Source of the DNA: Anisodus tanguticus
Taxonomy: Eukaryota > Streptophyta > Magnoliopsida > Solanales > Solanaceae
NCBI GenBank assembly: GCA_034509755.1
Contig: CM067547.1
Location: 51,177,859 to 51,241,858 of the forward strand
DNA: 64,000 bases
Direction of reading: 5' to 3'
Shown here piece by piece: positions 56,684 through 64,000 of the stretch. The notes under the pieces are model-generated. The model saw nothing but the letters and a program-made list of their open reading frames with translations, made no database searches and was not told the DNA's origin. The translations under genes and the position numbers were made by a program. How positions within the stretch are numbered: position 1 is the first letter of the stretch; the number at the start of each line of letters is the position of its first letter.

Positions 56684-59680
56684 ATGTTAACCAGATCTGT
56701 CCTATCACTGTTAGTAATGTTTTTGTCATACAGATCAGTTGAGAAGCTTACACAGCCAGGAGCTTGCATGAGGCAATAGTTGAAGATAAAAAAAAAAAAA
56801 AAGTTGATGTGGATTGCATGGTTGTACCAGCCACATTAAGAGGATCAAAGTTCTAGAGGCATTTTGAACTAGCCCAGAAGTGAAACAAAGTTTTTCTCTC
56901 AGACTTGGTTGATAACTCCACTGTTATTCTTTCAAATTCCAGAGGCATTTAAAACTAGTCCAGAAGTGAAACGCGGTTTTTTCACAAAGGTGGTTAACTA
57001 CTCCTGAAGCAAATGTGATCACTCAAATGTCGTATGCACAGGATGAAGGCTTGCTTTGAGGGGAAGGTGTAGAGGAATCCAATGTTCTTTTTGCTCCCTA
57101 CTCTCAACTGATACACCAAATGAAAAAAGAAATGCACTATTCAAGAAAGAGGCAGGCAGTTCTTTATTGAACAAGGTTAGATTCGAGGTGATCACAACCT
57201 AGTGTCTCTGAGATTTAGGACCTAGCTTGAGTCATTACCATCTTGAATACCAGCTCGATTTCCAAGTAAGATACAAGTGCAGGAGATGAAACATGTTTGT
57301 TGAAGAATATCCAAGAAGATACAGATGGCAATAACTTACAGAAATCCCATGCGCTTTGGGATCAATAAGCAGTAGCACGAGCAAAAGAACCGGTTTATAT
57401 GGAATACAGTGGATGGGCAGAAAAATCCTACAAGGCTTTTCCAGACAAAGCACGCCAAAGGGTACTCACTTCCTATCAAAGAACTTAAAGTTTCGTTTGG
57501 ATTATAGGCTAGTATGTTAATACTGCATTGAGCTTTGACGTCTAAAGCACTCACTTCTTAAAATGCAACGGTCCTACATTTCTCATCCATTCACCAGTGT
57601 ATGGTGGAAAACAAGTTAAAATGAGAGAAGAAAGTTCAGTGTTTCCAAGAAGTTAAATTGGCTCAAGAACGGGGGTGGAAGTGATTTTCCAAAAAAAAAA
57701 TAATCATTAGGAAGACATTTTTCTTGGTGTTTGGTCAACCAAAAATATTTTTCAAGAAAAACATTTTCCATCTAAAGTGAATAGGCAGAAGACATTTTCT
57801 TTTCAACTACAATATTACTTTGCTTCAACTCATACTTGGACATTATTATTAGTTTTTAATGAGTACTATATTAAAAGTTTCATTGAAACACTCTCCTATA
57901 TGCTCATATTATCATTGATTGCAACATGTTTTTCACGTGAAAATATATATTTCCAGTCACTAACCTGATCCTAACACGGCAAACAATTTCCACGAAAATA
58001 TTACTAATATTTTAAAGAGAGAACTTCTCAGAAGAAACGACTTCCATCATATCAAACACACTTGAATAGGAAAGGACACCAAGAAAATCACAATGGTGAA
58101 TAAACGAGTAGGAAATAGATCAATCCAGTGATTGCAAGAAGTTACAAAAAAAATGGGACCTTTGATGCTTGTGCAGGAGGCAAATCCAGCTACTGATAAT
58201 GAAATGAAATTGCAAAACCCCTCGGTCACGAAGGATGAATCTTTTGAGTTCTCTGGATTACAGTTATCCGTTCCTTGATAAACCACACAGAGTACAGAGA
58301 CGATTACTTACCTACAATCAAGTTCAAAAGTACAGTTTCTATCCATACAGAGTTTAAGGCACAAGGCAAATGAAAAGCAATCAAGAAAACAAATGGAGAC
58401 AGAATTCTACTATACTGGTTGTATCCTTCAGATATATCAATGAAGAATGGCAAATCTGGTAGAATAGCAGAGCAAGCACAGATTACTCAGTATACATGAT
58501 AAGCAAATTCATATTTTGCATGATAAGAAAAAAGAACCTGCCCACGTAGGATCTTCTACCAAATAAATAACCACAATACGGAACACCTGAACGAGACAGT
58601 GACCATCTGACAAGAACAAGAAACATAAGGAGAGTATATTTCGCAAAGAGAACCAAAAGAATTTCCTTTGCACCACTCTTTGAGCAACTCAGAGCACTAG
58701 TCTTTGATACCTACAAAGTAATGTTTTCTGAAATTGTTATACCCTTGCGCTATACAAAGGTAGTGCTTTCAACACTTAAACAGCACAAAATATCCTTGGC
58801 TTCTCGATCTACAAGTGTAGTCGCTACCATATGCAGTCATAGAAACAAACAGCAGAATAAGGAGAATGATGAGATGTAAGAAGAAAGAAACTACACTGCA
58901 CCACAGAGACAAAAAGGAAAGCCAGCTAAGCTTAATCTGAAAGAGTATTTACCTGCGCTGTTTAATTATTAGTCAGAAGCATCCCATGTAATGTTCATCA
59001 AGAAATAAGAAGAAACATAATCACGATTTATTATTAGGTTGTAAATGGAACATCAAAATATCCAGGCAAAACAAACAGAAAACAAGTAGTTAATAAAGCC
59101 ATCTCCCCTGGAATTGGAGGTAGGATAGTGTGGAAAACATTGACACCTGCATCAATCTAGAATGACCTACAAGATCGAGAGGATAGGGACGTCAACTTCC
59201 ACTCATTTTCTAATCAGCCACCATCACAAGTGGTTAGTTTATAAACAAGGTCCAAATTCCACAACGTATCAAAATCATTTCAAATTCCTCCTTAATTTCA
59301 TGAGTTGTGATTCATTGCATCCACATGTACGTTTTAGACTAATGCATGAAGACGAATAACATCTATTTTAGATGGAGTTAGCTATAGTATTCAGAGATTC
59401 TTCATAGCTACACTATTTTTCCGTTGGTCATCAACCATCCTCCTTTATCCGGGCTTGGGACCGGATACACTTTGCAAAGCTCACATAAGAAGAGTTTCAA
59501 AGCAATAAAAGTTGCGCAAAAGTAAATTCCACTTCAAAATTTTGAACACAATAAAAGTATATTAAGAAGAGAAAGTACTGATGAAGGTGCAATACAGCAT
59601 CTTATAATCAACCAAATTTTACCTACTCATTGTTATTGAACTAGCTTAAAGAAAGGAACAGTACGAGACAAACACATTCA

Positions 59681-59748
59681 CATGGTCCATAGATAGACAT
59701 ATACATATACATCACATGGTCCATAGATAGACATATACATATACATCA
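59681..59748 (+). repeat. perfect 34-bp tandem duplication
   Basis: Two identical copies of a unit beginning CATGGTCCATAGATAGACAT and ending ATACATCA. Confidence 0.92.
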
Positions 59749-60070
59749 CATGGAGGAAAGACCACACATTCACAATATAAGGTTTCAAGCTCAAACAACA
59801 TTACCAAAGAAGTTACTAGCGGTATCGTGAAATTGTGAACCAAGTGATGCACAAAAAGTATTCATCAAAAGCTTCTCAAAATTTAATACCACATGATTTC
59901 AGTCACACCGTTGATGGTCAAAAATACACATACATGTATATCCACAATACGAAGATGACAGAAAATTGATTAATTCAGCTAGGTCAAATAAGATATTCAC
60001 TTAGTCGGTCCTCCCAAAGAATATTGTATCATGTACATTATATAAGGGAAACAGGGCAGCAGATCATCTA

Positions 60071-60491
60071 AGGGTGTGTTTGGTACGAAGGAAAATGTTT
60101 TCCACGGAAAACGTTTTCTTGAAAAATGTTTTCCTAGAAAATAAGTGGGCTTCTTACTTATTTATTTTCTAGTATTTGGTAAGTAGGCAGAAAATATTAT
60201 CCCAAAAGCATTTTATATAATCTAGGCAAACAGGGGGTGGAGGGCAGGAGTGTGGGGTGGTGGGGATCGGGCCTATGGGGGTGGGGGTGGAGGTGGAGGT
60301 GGGGTGTGTTAGAGGGTGGGAGGAGACAATTAATGTGGAATGCCACTTATGGAACTTGTTTTCCCTACTCTCATTAGGGAGGGCATTTTCCTTATTTTTG
60401 AAGGAACTTGTTAAACTAGAGAAAATGTTTTCTAAAATTTTTTCACCAACCAAACATGGAAAATTTGAAAAATCCTTCATACCAAACACTG
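60071..60491. mobile_element. MITE with G-tract core (copy 3, inverted, full length)
   Basis: Ends AGGGTGTGTTTGGTACGAAG and TCCTTCATACCAAACACTGC are inverted. The core 60232-60331 holds ten runs of three or more G on the plus strand, the reverse complement of the C-tract core at 51984-52075. The flanks of the core (AATATTATCCCAAAAGCATT) also match that copy in reverse. Confidence 0.8.
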
Positions 60492-62716
60492 CCTAGGTGT
60501 ATTGGAAAATCTAAAGCCGCCTCAGAGAAAATGTAACCACATGAAATGTTTGTAATTGTTACTGAACTTTAAGAAAGCACAAACACTTAGGGACCACGAA
60601 GTTGGCCAATGATATATGGTACAATCAATTATTGTGTTAGGTAACAGCTGACAAGTTCCTACTATATTATTGAGTCTTTGATCATTACTGGAAACAAATG
60701 TCTAATACTAACATTAATACAAAATGTTAACACTTATCATTAAAAGGATAGGTTGAGATTGTACAAATAATTTGCTGCTTTTGGGTGAACTTTATTTCAG
60801 GAAAACATCCACATCAATGTTTTACAAGAATAGATGAAACGAAGTGCCATTTTATTGTCTAACTCAAATTTGTCCCAAATGTTACTAGAGTATGCCTCGT
60901 GGTATCTACCGTGAATTCTCTAAGCTCAAGCATCTGGCTGGTCCACACTACAAATTAAGTTACAGTGGAGCTGAAGAAAAAGTGTATCAAAGCATGTTAG
61001 AAAAAGAAATAACGAATGTGAAGAGACCATGGGAAAATACTAGAAAGCATGACAAAGCATTCTAACAAAGGAATAGTAATTACAATGTACGAGGAACAAC
61101 AGATAGTAACAGGAATCGACGGACAAGAAACTACAGATACTACGAATACTAGTATGGAAGAATTAGCGAGACAACGCACTACTACCTACTAATCTTCTAC
61201 CCTAATCCGTGTCCTCCCCAACCTCCTATCTAAGGAATTTTCTCGATAAGCTGCAATTGAGCCATGACAAATACCTAGGTAGAAGAGATGAATAAGACAA
61301 ATACATATAATCCGGTATGCCATCTAATATTTTTAACCCAATCTTCTGGGGTAAAATCATGAGCCAGAAGATTACCAATGCAAGAATAACTTCATTTGTG
61401 CATGTTGATCAGACATTCAGAATGAAACCTCTTTTTTCCCCAACAACAACTACTTTCTGAATGTGAAGGGACAATGCACTTTATAATCACCATAAGAAAA
61501 AGATATCTAATTGCCCTTTATACAGCCATATTTAACTATGTATGCATCAGTAAATAGCCCAGAAAGAAATCAAGAAATGGTGATGAGATGTTTCCTCTTC
61601 ATCAAGAAATGGTAAATGGTGGGGAGGGGAAAGCAGCATTTGATAATGGATGAAACAAATGAAAGTCAAACTTTAATGTTCTCAAATGCAGAATGCCATA
61701 TGTAGTGCAACACTTGAGATCCAAGATATACAAGAAACTCTCAAAGTATATTTAGTAGAACATTAGATACAGCAGAAATATTTCTAAAATGCAGAAATAT
61801 GATCGCAAGCAAAACAATTTCAACCAAGGTGTTACAACGGTTACTGCTAAATATGTTGGAGGGTAAAATTAAGAAAAACTTATTTGCTTTACTAGCGCAT
61901 TACAAATTTAGAATATGTTCTTAATTGACCACCCATCTTAGTTTGCATCCATTTCAAGATATGCGTAAAAAACAATTGCTCTTTCTGCAGCTATAGAAAT
62001 TAGAATAGGAATTTTTATCAGCAACAATCCACTTCGAGGACAATGAAGATCATTGCATGACCACCAAATATTCCTTATATGCCAATTATTTCTTAAAAAG
62101 TTGCTCATACCATTTCGATTTTCTTCCACACTAACCGCCAGATAAAATGTTCTATGGCCTGAAAATTCTTAAAACTAGTTTGCTTTCTGTCATAGTACAA
62201 AATTTGCAATCGACAAAGAGAGTAGTAAACAAGATGTAAGAGTAAGCAGTCACTTCTAGGAAAAACCGGGTTTTACCCTCAATTTTGTACTATATAAACA
62301 TATAAGCACACCAAAAGACATGCTACAATTCTCACCAACAGAAAAATAGAAAGAGAATCCGTGAATTATTGTACTACTATTTTTCAAGAAAAGTGTGATC
62401 TAAACAACAATTTTTTCCTGTATTATGTTTTAGGAAGCTACAATCAGATATAACCTGGCTCTAAGAAATTTAGAGCAATTTATGAAATTTTTGTCCCTAT
62501 AAATCTACCAAATCTAAACAAGTAAAAAAAAAAGCCTAAACAATCTAACTAAAATTCCTACTTTGCATTCCACCAAGTGAGACTTCTGATGGACAAAATC
62601 CAAGTAACCAACCCTGTACAAACAATTAACTATTAGCATACAAAAAGTTCACACAAACAGTAGCGTTACACAACTTGTGAAGAATCAAGAATCTAACCTC
62701 ATTTCCGTGTCTACTA

Positions 62717-63583
62717 CTATTTGTCACCATGATAAGGACCAAATTTATTTCCAGACCAATCCCGCTGTTGCGCCATATTATATGGATGATGATGAAATCC
62801 ATGTCCATGGCCATGTCCTGACATTCCCATCATAGGCATTGGTACCATTTGTGGCGGATACATCATTGGCATAGGCATTGGCATATGACCATTATTATTA
62901 CTCCTACTATGCACATGTCCATTGCCATTAACACTACCAGATTGCTGCTGCAAACTCTGTGGCACAGGAGTCGAAGCAAATAAATGATCAGAACTCGAAG
63001 GTCCTTCATTCGATAACCCTTGCATTCTCTTCAAATACAACCTATACTTCTGTAAATGACTCGCAACATTTTCCCGCATTAATCCTTCAACATTCATAAG
63101 TTGCATAATTGTTTTAGGTACAGCATTTTTAATCCCTAAATGTGCAACCACATCAACAAATCTCTTATGTAGCTGTGGGGTCCACACTAACCGCGGCCTC
63201 TTTACCGTCTTCCCTGATGAATTCATTGCAGAATCATATTTTTCATTAACAACAACCATATCCTTCGGGTCAATCCTTCGGGTTTTCCTCGAATCCGACC
63301 CGTCTAGTATCGGATCCGGTTCATCATTCTCATTTAATTTCCCTAAAATATGTAATTGTTGTAACTGTGTTGATCGGAGAGATGAGAACGTGTTCTCTGA
63401 AGCGCGATTGACGTCCGTCATCGTTTTTGACGGCTCCAGTGTGATTCGAAACGCTGATGCGAGTTCCGGTGGAATTAACGGCGTAGATAACGGCGTTAGA
63501 TCGTCGAAACTTGGAAGTCCGTCTTCCCACTCGAGAACACGGTTATTATCATCACCGTTGGTGAGTTTCACTTCTTCACCCAT
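62717..63583 (-). CDS. LUX: LUX ARRHYTHMO/PCL1-like GARP transcription factor, single exon
   Basis: LUX is the DNA-binding subunit of the evening complex (with ELF3 and ELF4) that represses clock and growth genes in the early night. The 288-residue frame starts MGEEVKL and has the N-terminal LUX blocks EWEDGLPSFDDLTPLSTPLI and TMTDVNRASENTFSSLR, an acidic/basic linker, and the GARP Myb-like domain at about 128-186 (KRPRLVWTPQLHKRFVDVVA; SHLQKYRLYLKR at 175-186). After it, the LUX-type MQGLSNEGPSSSDHLFASTP is followed by a His/Met/Gly-rich tail ending KFGPYHGDK. It is intronless, as LUX genes are, and slightly shorter than Arabidopsis LUX. Residue 169 is Met in GLMRENVASHL, where Thr is nearly universal. 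BOA/NOX is the closest alternative; the start and tail favour LUX. Confidence 0.92.
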   Translation of the reverse strand: MGEEVKLTNGDDNNRVLEWEDGLPSFDDLTPLSTPLIPPELASAFRITLEPSKTMTDVNRASENTFSSLRSTQLQQLHILGKLNENDEPDPILDGSDSRKTRRIDPKDMVVVNEKYDSAMNSSGKTVKRPRLVWTPQLHKRFVDVVAHLGIKNAVPKTIMQLMNVEGLMRENVASHLQKYRLYLKRMQGLSNEGPSSSDHLFASTPVPQSLQQQSGSVNGNGHVHSRSNNNGHMPMPMPMMYPPQMVPMPMMGMSGHGHGHGFHHHPYNMAQQRDWSGNKFGPYHGDK

Positions 63584-63784
63584 TAGAACCTTCTCGAATC
63601 GTAATTTTTTTTTTTTATTACAATTTATCAGGCAGAGAAGAAGTGGGGTGAGGGGAAGGAGGGGCGTGGGTGGGGTATGTGGCGGTGGAAAAAAATGGGA
63701 ATATAATAAATAAAGTGTGAGAAAAAGTGTAATTATATGATTCTAAAATGGCCTAGTAAGGATGCCAGCATGGATAGCTTAGCT

Positions 63785-63834
63785 AGATATTTTTCTATCT
63801 TACTTAGTAGATAGAGAATCTTTAATAAATATCT
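63785..63834 (-). promoter_or_regulatory. evening-element motifs upstream of LUX
   Basis: AGATATTTT at 63785-63793 is the reverse complement of the evening element AAAATATCT, and AAATATCT occurs at 63827-63834 on the plus strand. They lie about 200-250 bp upstream of the LUX start. CCA1/LHY-type repressors bind this motif in other clock genes. Confidence 0.55.
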
Positions 63835-64000
63835 ACTCCCTCTGTTCTATTTTATACGAATATCTTTCACTTGATATAAAATTTTAAAAATTAAAAAATA
63901 TTTTTAAAATTTATGATTTAAAATAATTTATAAATTTTATGTTGCTAAAAAATATTTTAATAAATATAAATTTAAAATTGATTTGTTATTAAATATAAAA
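63835..64000. mobile_element. start of a Stowaway-like MITE, cut by window end
   Basis: After TA, CTCCCTCTGTTCTATTTTAT begins a typical MITE terminal repeat; the other end is beyond the window. Confidence 0.55.

Larger units (their letters stand above)
56684..62716. other. 6-kb stretch without a recognised gene
   Basis: No coding frame with a family signature was found on either strand. Contents noted: a direct repeat at 56850-56990 (CTAGTCCAGAAGTGAAAC and CTAGCCCAGAAGTGAAAC), an eroded MITE around 57680-58065 (AAGACATTTTTCTTGGTGTT and CATCATATCAAACACAC), two 34-bp tandem copies at 59681-59748, and the G-tract MITE at 60071-60491. The right end should hold the LUX 3' UTR. Confidence 0.55.

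Noticed and set aside
59681..59748. CRISPR-like repeat array
   Set aside because: Only two adjacent copies with no spacers, in plant nuclear DNA; a simple tandem duplication.
63390..63713. 107-residue plus-strand frame
   Set aside because: Antisense of the LUX N-terminal coding region and its 5' leader.

Overview
This 64-kb window is plant nuclear DNA, most likely from a Solanaceae genome. The evidence is intron-rich genes with plant protein signatures (Pol II subunit RPB7, sterol C-4 methyl oxidase SMO2, the plastid protein PTAC16, PLS-class PPR proteins, the clock factor LUX), a mitochondrial rpl16 copy in nuclear DNA, and dense SINE, MITE, TRIM, Ty1/copia, RTE-LINE and CACTA elements whose motifs I associate with tomato, potato and tobacco. 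The family assignment comes from recall of repeat motifs; no database was searched.

Layout. 1-2691: minus-strand Ty1/copia element cut by the window edge. 3363-10375: intact six-exon NRPB7 (+). 10376-21595: gene-poor, with a head-to-tail 2.2-2.5 kb tandem duplication (12128-16871) whose two copies each hold a broken lipid-transfer-protein gene (-). 21596-26736: a complete but dead copia element with both LTRs and a 5-bp target duplication. 26816-28100: an AT microsatellite, a TRIM and a retroelement gag fragment between 44-bp direct repeats, immediately upstream of seven-exon SMO2 (28201-34448, +). 35918-37413: a second retroelement fragment between 101-bp direct repeats. 37592-43090: remnant of a tropinone-reductase-like SDR gene (-), its intron filled by a SINE that is split by a 3.7-kb CACTA element. 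43628-44492: LINE fragment and nuclear copy of mitochondrial rpl16. 44849-50390: six-exon PTAC16 (-), carrying a one-base frameshift in exon 3 and a 919-bp solo LTR in intron 2. 52406-54602: a PPR gene (-) split by a 356-bp hAT-type MITE. 56072-56683: PPR fragment (+). 56760-62716: no gene seen. 62717-63583: single-exon LUX/PCL1-like GARP factor (-), with evening-element motifs upstream.

The genes do not form a pathway; they are independent nuclear genes serving transcription (NRPB7), sterol synthesis (SMO2), plastid gene expression (PTAC16), organelle RNA processing (PPR) and the circadian clock (LUX). The most informative content is the stratified transposon record: nested insertions with readable target-site duplications, empty sites visible in one copy of the tandem duplication, and a MITE family whose core is a strand-skewed C/G-tract block. 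I saw no evidence for a wholly new biological system. The strongest leads are that MITE family, two retroelement fragments flanked by long host-type direct repeats, and the single-base break in PTAC16.
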